Source: UTCHB3 sp964371075
GTDB taxonomy: Bacteria; Bacteroidota; Ignavibacteria; Ignavibacteriales; Ignavibacteriaceae
Length of the DNA: 64,000 bases
Direction of reading: 5' to 3'
Assembly (NCBI GenBank): GCA_964371075.1
Contig: CAYJKN010000001.1
Location: forward strand, 186,001-250,000
A program made the position numbers and the translations under genes. The notes below the pieces were generated by a model. That model was not told the origin of the DNA. It saw nothing but the letters and a program-made list of their open reading frames with translations, and made no database searches. Shown here in pieces: positions 27,594-34,953 of this stretch (positions within the stretch are counted from its first letter, which is position 1; each line of letters opens with the position of its first letter).

Positions 27594-27671
27594 TCAACTT
27601 TTTCCAAGCTGTTCGGATAACCATGTTTGTTTAATTCCTGTTACTTCGAGTACTTCTTTAATTGCTTTCAT
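27594..27671 (-). pseudogene. Truncated XRE-type helix-turn-helix regulator
   Basis: An ATG at 27671 opens M-K-A-I-K-E-V-L-E-V-T-G-I-K-Q-T-W-L-S-E-Q-L-G-K-S and stops at TGA 27594-27596 after 25 codons. This is the first half of the helix-turn-helix found in small regulators next to restriction-modification genes, which continue K-S-(Y/F)-N-x-V-N-x-Y. Past the stop the same frame reads S-E-N-L-T-N-R-T-K-R-Q, like a decayed remainder of the recognition helix, and runs into the methylase start. It looks like a broken control gene of the island. It could instead be a very short leader peptide. Confidence 0.6.
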
Positions 27672-27905
27672 TGTTATTAGAGACATCAAGTCACAAATTT
27701 CGTTTTTCAAAATAAAAAATTTTTGAATTTCTTTCTGATGATCTATTTTTAAGTTTGGGGAAAATGGATGTTTTGGTTGTTAATCGTGGAATAACCTGGG
27801 AGACTATCATTTCAGAATGATCAATTTCATTTTTAAACATCGTTTTTCTATTATTCAACTTAAGAAAAAACAATGAAATTTTTGATAGGGCCTTTGAAAA
27901 TATCG

Positions 27906-28045
27906 CTACGAACATGCCACACCGCCCAGGTGGGTTTGGTTTTGGAGAATTAACATTTTGCTACGAACATGCCATTCGCCCAGGCAGGTTTGATATTTTT
28001 TTAGGTTCACATTTTGCTACGAACATACCATTCGCCCAGGCGAAT
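27906..28045. repeat. Three CTACGAACAT units with CGCCCAGG hairpins
   Basis: Copies of CTACGAACAT start at 27906, 27961 and 28017, 55 and 56 bases apart, each followed by a CGCCCAGG core. The third has a perfect 7-bp hairpin ATTCGCC-CA-GGCGAAT (28030-28045); the first two are imperfect versions. The units are preceded by CATTTTG in copies two and three. Confidence 0.8.
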
Positions 28046-28072
28046 TCATCAATATCAACATCTTTCTCCAAA

Positions 28073-28133
28073 GGTTAATCGTATTGCAGACGGCAATCGG
28101 GACCTATGAATATCAAACCCCGCAAACGGGGTA
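28073..28133. repeat. 61-bp direct repeat, copy 1 (CCCCG hairpin type)
   Basis: This 61-base stretch matches 28284-28344 with five mismatches by eye. It contains CTATGAATAT (28104-28113) and a perfect hairpin ACCCCG-CAAA-CGGGGT (28117-28132). Confidence 0.85.
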
Positions 28134-28158
28134 AGCAGAATTAGGGGAGCGTCATGAG

Positions 28159-28184
28159 CTACGAATATATAACTCCTCCGGAGT
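28159..28184. repeat. CTACGAATAT unit with CTCCGGAG hairpin
   Basis: CTACGAATAT (28159-28168) is followed by the palindrome ACTCCTCCGGAGT (28172-28184). A further bare unit, CTACGAATAT, lies at 28213-28222 without a hairpin. Confidence 0.7.
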
Positions 28185-28232
28185 ATGGGACACCGTTAGG
28201 TACCGAATTCAGCTACGAATATAAATTTCCAT

Positions 28233-28272
28233 CCGCGTTAATCCGTTTAATCTGCGTGTATCCGCGTCCCCT
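28233..28272. repeat. 40-bp direct repeat, copy 1 (CCGCGT/CTGCGT type)
   Basis: This 40-base stretch matches 28415-28454 with four mismatches. Inside it a CCGCGT / CCGTTT / CTGCGT / CCGCGT motif recurs about every 10-12 bases. Confidence 0.85.
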
Positions 28273-28283
28273 TTCCCTCTTCC

Positions 28284-28344
28284 GGTTAATCATTTTGCAT
28301 AGGGCAATCGGGACCTACGAATATCAAACCCCGCAAACGGGGTA
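28284..28344. repeat. 61-bp direct repeat, copy 2
   Basis: Second copy of 28073-28133, offset 211 bases, with CTACGAATAT at 28315-28324 and the same ACCCCG-CAAA-CGGGGT hairpin at 28328-28343. Confidence 0.85.
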
Positions 28345-28414
28345 TTTGAAAATCCCGTCCGTGAAAATCTGCGTTAAATCCGTGCCATCCGTGGAACTAT
28401 TAAAAAATGCCTCT

Positions 28415-28454
28415 CCGCGTAACTCCGTCTAATCTGCGTGTATCTGCGTCCCCT
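28415..28454. repeat. 40-bp direct repeat, copy 2
   Basis: Second copy of 28233-28272. It ends one base before the last base of the acetoacetyl-CoA synthetase stop codon region, so the repeat lies directly in that gene's 3' trailer. Confidence 0.85.
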
Positions 28455-28455
28455 A

Positions 28456-30429
28456 TTATGGGTTCATAACCATTAATTTAATACTCTCAAAAACATCCAG
28501 AGAGTCAGGATTTGCAAGTGCTTCTCTGTTATCGGGTTCTTCTCCGGCGAAGATTTTTGTGATGGCAATTTCAACTTTTTTGCCACTGATTGTTCTGGGT
28601 ACATCATTAATTTTGAATATTCTGTGTGGGACATGCCTGGGTGAAGCTTTTTCTTTTAACGATTTTTTTATTTTGAGAACCAAATCCGGTGAAAGCTCAC
28701 AACCTGATTCTAGAACAACAAAAAGGAAAATTTCTATTTCATCTTTTACATTAATTCCGGCAACTATCGAATCCTCAATTTCAGGAATTTCTTCAACTAT
28801 CCTGTAAATTTCAGCTGTCCCTATTCGTACTCCGCCGGGGTTCAGTGTTGCATCACTTCTACCATAAACGATGACTCCCCCCTGTTCCGTTATTCTGATA
28901 TAGTCGCCATGACGCCAGACACCGGGAAATCGTGAAAAATATGCCTCCTTATATTTAACATCCCCTTCATCGTTCCAAAATTCAACGGGCATCGAAGGAA
29001 ATGGAAGTGTGCAAACCAGTTCTCCTTTTTCACCTTCAAGTAATTTTCCCGATTCATCAAAAACCTCAACTCTCATTCCGAGTCCCCTACATTGAATTTC
29101 ACCCGAAATAACGGGCAAAATTGGACAACCGAGCATAAAACATGAAACTATATCGGTTCCTCCTGAAATAGAAGAAAGTTGTAAATCTTCTTTTACATTT
29201 TTATAAACCCATTCAAAATTACTCTCCAAAAGGGGTGAACCTGTTGAAAGGATCGTCTTTAACTTATTGTAATTATACATTGTTAAGGGTTTTATTTCAT
29301 TCTTTTCTGTAAGAGATAAAAATTTGGGACTGGTTCCAAAAACTGACACTTCCTGCTCTGAAACAAACTTCCATAAAATTGAGGCATTTGGATAAACCAC
29401 TGAACCGTCAAACAAAACTATCTCTGCCCCGACAAGTAAACCACTCACCAGCCAGTTCCACATCATCCAACCTGTGGTGGTGAAATATAACAGCTTGTCA
29501 TCAACCTTCAGGTCGGTGTGAAGAGCCAGTTCTTTATAATGTTGCAACATTGTTCCACCGGTGCCGTGAACAATACATTTTGGTTTTCCCGTGGTTCCGG
29601 AGGAATAGAGAATATATAGCGGGTGAGAAAATCCAACTTGTTCAAATGTTTCGGTTGGATCGTGTTTTTCGATAAAATCATCGAAGTAAACAAAATTGTC
29701 CGGTAAATCGTGAGAATATTTAATGGTTTCATCATCAAAATTCTGAAATGCAGGGATCAGTATCACTTTTTGAAGTGATTTAAATGCCCGGCTGATCTCG
29801 ATGATTTTAGGCAGACAGTTAAATCTTTTTCCGTTGTAATCATAAGACTCAACGGCAAATAAAATCTTCGGGTCTATTTGTCCAAAACGGTCGATGACTG
29901 CTTGAGTACCAAAATCGGGTGAACAGGAAGACCAGACAGCACCAATTGTTGATGTTGCCATAAGTCCCATTACAGCCTCGGGAATGTTGGAGGAAAAACA
30001 GACAACCCTGTCGCCTTTACCCACTCCGGCAGCTTTAAGTGCTGAAGCTAATTTTAACGAGACAGACTTAAATTTTTTGGATGTTATCCTGAAACTCCCA
30101 AAACCTTCACGATAAGAGGTAATCGCAAATTCATTTTGCAATTTTTTGAAGATATTTTGTGCATAGTTAAGTTTGAGACCTTCAAACCACTTTCCACCGG
30201 GCATTATCCGTTCAGATAGGACATTTTGATATATTCCGCTTACGGTTAAATCTGCAAAGACAAAAATGTCTTCCCAGAATTTCTCGATATCCGTGACGGA
30301 ATAATCGTAGAGTTCCTGATAACTTTTGATTTCCGAATCATGTTTTTTATTTACAAAATCGATAAATCGGGTGATGTTTGCTTCGGAAACTCTTTTTTGT
30401 GATGGGATCCAGAGTGGCTTTTTTGTCAA
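28456..30429 (-). CDS. Acetoacetyl-CoA synthetase
   Basis: This AMP-forming acyl-CoA ligase (about 658 residues) activates acetoacetate. The N-terminal K-P-L-W-I-P-S and the stretch N-Y-A-Q-N are typical of the family; the phosphate loop Y-S-S-G-T-T-G-K-P-K lies near residue 280 and Y-G-R-S-D-A-T-L-N-P-G-G-V-R-I near 550; G-K-K-V-E near the end carries the acylated lysine. I place the start at TTG 30429: an AGGAG site lies six bases upstream, 13 bases after the stop of the previous gene. An ATG at 30486 would lie within that gene and add residues foreign to the family. It could also serve 3-hydroxybutyrate breakdown. Confidence 0.88.
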   Translation of the reverse strand: MTKKPLWIPSQKRVSEANITRFIDFVNKKHDSEIKSYQELYDYSVTDIEKFWEDIFVFADLTVSGIYQNVLSERIMPGGKWFEGLKLNYAQNIFKKLQNEFAITSYREGFGSFRITSKKFKSVSLKLASALKAAGVGKGDRVVCFSSNIPEAVMGLMATSTIGAVWSSCSPDFGTQAVIDRFGQIDPKILFAVESYDYNGKRFNCLPKIIEISRAFKSLQKVILIPAFQNFDDETIKYSHDLPDNFVYFDDFIEKHDPTETFEQVGFSHPLYILYSSGTTGKPKCIVHGTGGTMLQHYKELALHTDLKVDDKLLYFTTTGWMMWNWLVSGLLVGAEIVLFDGSVVYPNASILWKFVSEQEVSVFGTSPKFLSLTEKNEIKPLTMYNYNKLKTILSTGSPLLESNFEWVYKNVKEDLQLSSISGGTDIVSCFMLGCPILPVISGEIQCRGLGMRVEVFDESGKLLEGEKGELVCTLPFPSMPVEFWNDEGDVKYKEAYFSRFPGVWRHGDYIRITEQGGVIVYGRSDATLNPGGVRIGTAEIYRIVEEIPEIEDSIVAGINVKDEIEIFLFVVLESGCELSPDLVLKIKKSLKEKASPRHVPHRIFKINDVPRTISGKKVEIAITKIFAGEEPDNREALANPDSLDVFESIKLMVMNP

Positions 30430-30442
30430 ATGGAACTCCTGA

Positions 30443-31426
30443 TTAAAGTTTTCCTGCTTCAAGCGCCAACGCCCAAGCAAGGTCAAGTCTGTTTAGATTA
30501 AGCGCTAATTTGGCACTTTTTTCAAAGTTTTTGATTTTCTGAGTTGTTGGTAAACTCATCATTTCATCATTTTTAAACAACAGTTTCACCACTTTTTCAA
30601 TCTCACCTCTTCGTAAATAACGGTTAAAAGCCGAGGCATCATTTTCGAATCCCGACAGTTCTTTACTCGTAATAGCAAGCAATACCTGTTTGTTTTCAGA
30701 ACCATCCGGAACCTCGGTAGAGTTTGCAAATGCACCCAGTTCATTTCCAGAATAACTGTGGGAATCGAGCATAAACTTTGGTAAATTATCAAAACCGATA
30801 CACCTCTTCCCCACCGGTTTTTCAACTTCAAAAACAGCACTACCCGACGCACGGGAATAGAAGTCTCCGGACATTCTTGCTACAAGATCAATTTTATCAG
30901 GAATTATGAGTCCATCATGGAAAATATCCTCTGCCACATGGAAAAGAATTACCTCACAAATTGCGATGTTTGCTGCCGCTCCCCCTTCACCAAAACTTTC
31001 CATCTTAAGAAGTTTACACTCCATCCTGAAAGCAGATTCTTTTACAGCAAATGGTTTTACTTTAACAGATTCAATGCGAGTGAAACCGGCTTTTATAAAC
31101 TCATCCACCTCGGGTTCAAATTCTGAAGATGCCAGACTTATTTGTTGAACCATCTCGTAAGAAACCGAGTGAATTACACACTCTCCTGTTGCCATAAGGT
31201 TGTTGTAAGTATCCTTAAACGTTGCATCCCGTCCTTTTCTGGAGGGTGAAAACGCAACAATCGGAGGATTGGCACCAAAAACATTAAAAAACGAAAATGG
31301 AGAGAGATTTGGGATGCCTTCAGGTGAAAGAGTTGAGACCAGTGCAATGGGACGCGGAGCAACCCCGCCTTGAAGTAATCTCTGCACCTCGGGAAATGTG
31401 ACTAATTTTGGGTCAATTGTTTTCAT
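30443..31426 (-). CDS. Flavin reductase-like (FMN-binding split barrel) protein
   Basis: This 327-residue protein opens with P-R-P-I-A-L-V-S-T and continues N-L-S-P-F-S-F-F-N and S-P-S-R-K-G-R-D-A-T-F-K-D-T, the usual FMN-contacting parts of the flavin reductase family (DIM6/NTAB-like). The first 200 residues form that domain; the last 120 form a helical extension I cannot name. The role is probably a flavin-dependent reductase or oxygenase partner in the cytoplasm. A GAGGA site precedes the ATG, and the recX stop is two bases upstream. Confidence 0.82.
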   Translation of the reverse strand: MKTIDPKLVTFPEVQRLLQGGVAPRPIALVSTLSPEGIPNLSPFSFFNVFGANPPIVAFSPSRKGRDATFKDTYNNLMATGECVIHSVSYEMVQQISLASSEFEPEVDEFIKAGFTRIESVKVKPFAVKESAFRMECKLLKMESFGEGGAAANIAICEVILFHVAEDIFHDGLIIPDKIDLVARMSGDFYSRASGSAVFEVEKPVGKRCIGFDNLPKFMLDSHSYSGNELGAFANSTEVPDGSENKQVLLAITSKELSGFENDASAFNRYLRRGEIEKVVKLLFKNDEMMSLPTTQKIKNFEKSAKLALNLNRLDLAWALALEAGKL

Positions 31427-31428
31427 AT

Positions 31429-32076
31429 TTATTCCTCAAAATCACCGGGATCGGTTCCGGCAGATTTTAGATATTCTTTAATAATCTCAAAAGAGAAACC
31501 TTTTCCAACAAGATAGGCAGTTAATTTTTGATCAACCTGCCTTTTATCTGTAAATCTTTTTTTCAACGATAAAAGTTTTTTATTTCCAACCAGTTTAATA
31601 TTGTCCATCTCCACATCGAGATCTTTTGTCTCGGCAAGCATTTCTTCGATTATCTTTTTATCCACACCTTTTTCCATCAAACGGGCTTTTGTTTTTTGCA
31701 CCCCGTCATGTCGAAGATTCATCGATTCATTAATCATCAATTCAGCATATTTTCTATCATCGATATATTTTATGTTTGATAATTTTTCGATAATCGACTC
31801 TATCACCGGTTTTGTAAACTTTTTTTGATAAAGTTTTCTTCGAAGTTCCATTTTTGAATGAAGTCTTCGTCCCAGATAACCCAGAGCCTTTTGTTCACAA
31901 TTGTAAAGTTCGTTTTCTCTTGCCAATGAATCCAGGGCTTCTTCGCCGAGGATATCTCCTTTTCGCAGCCCAAGTTCATAAACAAGTAATTTGGGTACAA
32001 CAAGCCCAACTCCGGAATCGAACTCGACGATTGCAAAGTTTTCGTTTTTAAGTTTAATGTTTAATATTTCAGCCAT
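31429..32076 (-). CDS. recX: RecX family regulatory protein
   Basis: RecX binds and restrains RecA filaments. The protein has three-helix repeats recognisable by A-L-G-Y-L-G-R-R-L-H-S-K-M-E-L-R-R-K-L and I-D-D-R-K-Y-A-E-L-M-I-N-E. I set the start at ATG 32076 (M-A-E-I-L-N), about 215 residues, because a 5' extension to ATG 32091 would put the start inside the intrinsic terminator that follows recA. Its position after recA is the usual one. Confidence 0.88.
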   Translation of the reverse strand: MAEILNIKLKNENFAIVEFDSGVGLVVPKLLVYELGLRKGDILGEEALDSLARENELYNCEQKALGYLGRRLHSKMELRRKLYQKKFTKPVIESIIEKLSNIKYIDDRKYAELMINESMNLRHDGVQKTKARLMEKGVDKKIIEEMLAETKDLDVEMDNIKLVGNKKLLSLKKRFTDKRQVDQKLTAYLVGKGFSFEIIKEYLKSAGTDPGDFEE

Positions 32077-32079
32077 AAG

Positions 32080-32105
32080 TAAAAAAGGCATCTGTTACGA
32101 TGCCT
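32080..32105 (-). terminator. Intrinsic terminator between recA and recX
   Basis: On the minus strand AGGCATC (32105-32099) pairs with GATGCCT (32092-32086) around a six-base loop and is followed directly by TTTTT. It lies eight bases after the recA stop and just before the recX start, so recX would be made mainly by readthrough. Confidence 0.85.
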
Positions 32106-32112
32106 ATTTAAT

Positions 32113-33129
32113 CTATTCTTTAACAACAACCGGCTCGATGAGTCCGATCTTTGTTTTAACTTCTATTGCAAGACGGTCAAACATATCAGGGAATTCCAGC
32201 AGTTTTTGTCTGAATTGTTCTCTCCCCTGGAATCTGTCTTCGCCAAAAGTGAACCAGCTTCCACCTTTTTTGATTATACCTGTATCAACACCAAGATCGA
32301 TCAAATCACCCGTTTTGCTTATACCTTCATTGTATAAAATGTCAAATTCAACTTCTTTAAATGGCGCTGCAACCTTGCTTTTAACAATTTTGATTTTTGT
32401 TCTGTTGCCAACCACTTCAGTACCCTCTTTAATCTGGGCAACTCTTCTGATATCCATCCTTAGTGATGCATAAAACTTTAATGCGTTTCCACCTGTGGTG
32501 GTTTCAGGATTTCCAAACATCACTCCGATTTTGCTTCGAAGTTGATTTGTGAAAATAACCGCAGTTTTTGATCTGGAGATTGCTCCGGTAAGTTTCCTGA
32601 GAGCCTGTGACATAAGTCTCGCCTGAACCGCCATGTGGGAATCTCCCATCTCACCTTCAATTTCAGCTCTGGGAACCAAAGCAGCAACTGAATCGATGAC
32701 GATAACATCAAGTGCATTACTTCTTACAAGAGTATCACAAATTTCGAGCGCCTGCTCGCCAAAATCTGGTTGGGAGAGAAGCAGGTTTGGAGTGTCAACG
32801 CCAAGTCTCTTGGCATAATTCAGATCGAGAGCATGTTCTGCATCGATAAAAGCTGCGATTCCACCTGTTTTTTGTGCTTCTGCAATTACATGAAGACAAA
32901 TTGTGGTTTTTCCACTCGACTCAGGACCATAAATTTCTGTGATTCTTCCACGTGGAATTCCACCAATTCCAAGAGCTCTGTCGAGAGAGAGGGCACCGGT
33001 GGGGATGCATTCCACCTTGTTGATAACCCCGTCACCAAGTCTCATGATTGAGCCTTTACCAAAGGCCTTCTCAATATTTAATATTGTTTCATCAATAATT
33101 TTATTTTTTACATCGTGTGTATCAGCCAT
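32113..33129 (-). CDS. recA: RecA recombinase
   Basis: The 338-residue protein has the P-loop G-P-E-S-S-G-K-T at 68-75, the DNA-binding loop L1 stretch around E-I-E-G-E-M-G-D-S-H-M-A and loop L2 N-Q-L-R-S-K-I-G-V-M-F-G-N-P-E-T-T-T-G-G. RecA carries out strand exchange and induces the SOS response. It is slightly shorter than the E. coli protein at the C-terminus. An AGGAG site lies seven bases before the ATG. cinA is immediately upstream and recX downstream, a common grouping. Confidence 0.98.
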   Translation of the reverse strand: MADTHDVKNKIIDETILNIEKAFGKGSIMRLGDGVINKVECIPTGALSLDRALGIGGIPRGRITEIYGPESSGKTTICLHVIAEAQKTGGIAAFIDAEHALDLNYAKRLGVDTPNLLLSQPDFGEQALEICDTLVRSNALDVIVIDSVAALVPRAEIEGEMGDSHMAVQARLMSQALRKLTGAISRSKTAVIFTNQLRSKIGVMFGNPETTTGGNALKFYASLRMDIRRVAQIKEGTEVVGNRTKIKIVKSKVAAPFKEVEFDILYNEGISKTGDLIDLGVDTGIIKKGGSWFTFGEDRFQGREQFRQKLLEFPDMFDRLAIEVKTKIGLIEPVVVKE

Positions 33130-33201
33130 TTATGACTCCTAAAATTGATTTAATTTTGTAAAATTTTCTAATTGGTCGTGGATACCATTCCAATTTAATT
33201 C

Positions 33202-33213
33202 CGATTTAAATCG
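33202..33213. promoter_or_regulatory. 12-bp perfect palindrome upstream of recA
   Basis: CGATTTAAATCG sits about 75 bases before the recA start in the 106-base cinA-recA gap. It is a possible operator (for example SOS control). It does not match the E. coli or Bacillus LexA boxes, and no LexA gene is in the window. Confidence 0.3.
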
Positions 33214-33235
33214 AGTAGATAAAAATGTATTATCG

Positions 33236-34489
33236 CTACTCAAGTGTGATCCCAAGGACAAATCTCCTGACCATTTCAAGTGCCGCCTGCGAGGCTCTTG
33301 CCTTATTTTCGATTCTGGTCCCTCCAAAATTGAATTTTTTCGAGACAGCTTTTTCGTGCGAAGCAACCGCTATATATACAAGACCAACAGGTTTTGTGGG
33401 AGTAGCACCTTTTGGTCCAAGAATACCCGTGATTGACACACCAAGATCAGTTCCCGAAATGGCTCTTATCCCTTTTGCCATTTCAATTGCCACTTCTTCT
33501 GAAACAGAACCTTTTTCCTGAATCAAGTCTTCATCCACCTGTAGAATCTCAACTTTCGCCGCATTACTGTAAGCGATAACTCCTCTTTCGAAGTATTCAC
33601 TGCTGCCTGATATGTCGGTAATTAAATTTGAAATACATCCCCCGGTGCAAGATTCAGCAACAGAAATAGTCATCTGTCGTTCTTTTAAAAGATTGCCTAT
33701 TACAAAACCCAACTGTTCTTCACCTTTACCATAAATGTAACGACCGGCCCGCAACCGTAATTGTTGATTTGCAACACTTACGAGTTCATTAGCCTGTTCA
33801 ATGGTTTCAGCTTCGGCAGTCAATCTGATTTTTACGCCTTGCAGGTTGGGCAAAAAGGCAACTTTAACTCCGTTTAATACTTCTTCAATGGGCGAAAGTT
33901 TGTCATAAAGAGTTGATTCAGCAATGCCGGTTGTGAGCACACTTAATCTTGCAATGTGTTTTAGTTTGCCGTTAAATCTTGCAGTGAGATTAGGAATAAC
34001 AAAATTGTTCATCATCGCTTTCATCTCTCCGGGTACTCCGGGCATCACAGCAAACACCTTATCATTTTTATCAATCCAAAATCCGGGAGCTGTGCCGTTA
34101 AAATTCCGGATTGCAATACAACATTCGGGAATAAGGCATTGATCTTCGTTTGTTGGAGAAACTTCTCTGCCAAATTTGGCAAACCGCTCTTTAATATCGT
34201 TGAGAACATCTTCATCGCGACGTAAACCGGTGTCGAAAAATGCACAGATCGCTTCTCTTGTGATATCGTCGTGAGTGGGACCAAGTCCTCCCGTTACAAT
34301 TATAACATCAGCTCTCTTACGGGCTTCATTCAAATCAGACAGGATATCTTCTTTCATATCAGCCGTCGTGATTATCTTCGAAACCTCAATCCCCGCTTCG
34401 CTAAGTTTTGCACCGATAAACGATGCATTTGAGTTAATAGTTTGCCCAATCAGTAATTCATCACCAATTGAGATAATATAAGCCTTCAT
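33236..34489 (-). CDS. cinA: CinA family protein (competence/damage-inducible; NMN deamidase type)
   Basis: This 417-residue protein has both CinA modules: an N-terminal molybdopterin-binding-like domain (G-D-E-L-L-I-G-Q, V-T-G-G-L-G-P-T-H-D-D) and a C-terminal nicotinamide-nucleotide amidase domain (V-A-E-S-C-T-G-G, G-V-I-A-Y-S-N-A-A-K). The family hydrolyses NMN and ADP-ribose-type compounds and often neighbours recA. Its start shares one base with the pgpA stop. Confidence 0.94.
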   Translation of the reverse strand: MKAYIISIGDELLIGQTINSNASFIGAKLSEAGIEVSKIITTADMKEDILSDLNEARKRADVIIVTGGLGPTHDDITREAICAFFDTGLRRDEDVLNDIKERFAKFGREVSPTNEDQCLIPECCIAIRNFNGTAPGFWIDKNDKVFAVMPGVPGEMKAMMNNFVIPNLTARFNGKLKHIARLSVLTTGIAESTLYDKLSPIEEVLNGVKVAFLPNLQGVKIRLTAEAETIEQANELVSVANQQLRLRAGRYIYGKGEEQLGFVIGNLLKERQMTISVAESCTGGCISNLITDISGSSEYFERGVIAYSNAAKVEILQVDEDLIQEKGSVSEEVAIEMAKGIRAISGTDLGVSITGILGPKGATPTKPVGLVYIAVASHEKAVSKKFNFGGTRIENKARASQAALEMVRRFVLGITLE

Positions 34490-34953
34490 TAATTGACCTC
34501 AGGAAACAAAATTAGAATAATACGCATGATCAAAAAAGTATAAATTCCACTCATGATGTCATCAGCCATTACGCCGAGACCACCTTTAAGTTTTTCAAAA
34601 TTTCTTGCCGGAAATGGTTTTATAATATCCAGTAGCCGCCATATCAAAAATGCAATAAGCAAATAACCCCAGGATGCAGGCACTAAAATCAGTGAAATCC
34701 ACATTCCAACAAATTCATCTATTGTCGCTTCTTTGGGGTCGGTTCCATATCGATGTTCAAACTCTCCACAAACCCAAATCCCATATAAGGTAGTTACTAT
34801 TATCAAAGGAATAAGGACAATAAGCGACGAAACACCCGGAATAAGGTAAATTAAAAGCGCCACCAAACTACCGTAAGTGCCTGTTGGACCCTTCAAATAT
34901 CCCGTAAACATTCCGCTTCCGAGAACTTTGTGGATCACATTAAGATTTGTCAC
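34489..34953 (-). CDS. pgpA: Phosphatidylglycerophosphatase A
   Basis: This 154-residue membrane protein removes the terminal phosphate from phosphatidylglycerol phosphate. G-T-Y-G-S-L, the acidic motif I-D-E-F-V-G-M-W (Asp79, Glu80), D-I-I-K-P-F-P and the C-terminal G-V-M-A-D-D-I are the conserved family blocks. It overlaps pgsA by 14 bases, so the two consecutive steps of phosphatidylglycerol synthesis are coupled. Confidence 0.93.
   Translation of the reverse strand: MTNLNVIHKVLGSGMFTGYLKGPTGTYGSLVALLIYLIPGVSSLIVLIPLIIVTTLYGIWVCGEFEHRYGTDPKEATIDEFVGMWISLILVPASWGYLLIAFLIWRLLDIIKPFPARNFEKLKGGLGVMADDIMSGIYTFLIMRIILILFPEVN

Larger units (their letters stand above)
27672..28455. other. Gene-free repeat tract beside the restriction island
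   Basis: Over 784 bases I find no credible gene. The left part (27672-27900) is A+T-rich with a 74-codon minus-strand open frame that looks accidental. The right part (27900-28455) contains at least seven copies of a CTACGAAYAT element, each followed in most cases by a short palindrome, and two pairs of longer direct repeats. An open frame across 28154-28432 merely translates the repeats. Confidence 0.7.

Noticed and set aside
27691..27915. 74-residue minus-strand open frame
   Set aside because: Low-complexity A+T-rich sequence that begins inside a repeat unit; no family features.
27906..28045. Possible CRISPR array, because three repeats are 55 and 56 bases apart
   Set aside because: Repeats are degenerate, only three in number, the palindrome varies between copies, the intervening sequences resemble each other, and no cas genes are in the window.
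28154..28432. 92-residue plus-strand open frame
   Set aside because: It is a translation of the repeat elements only.
33139..33366. 75-residue open frame between recA and cinA
   Set aside because: Mostly antiparallel to cinA coding sequence and without a ribosome site; not a gene.
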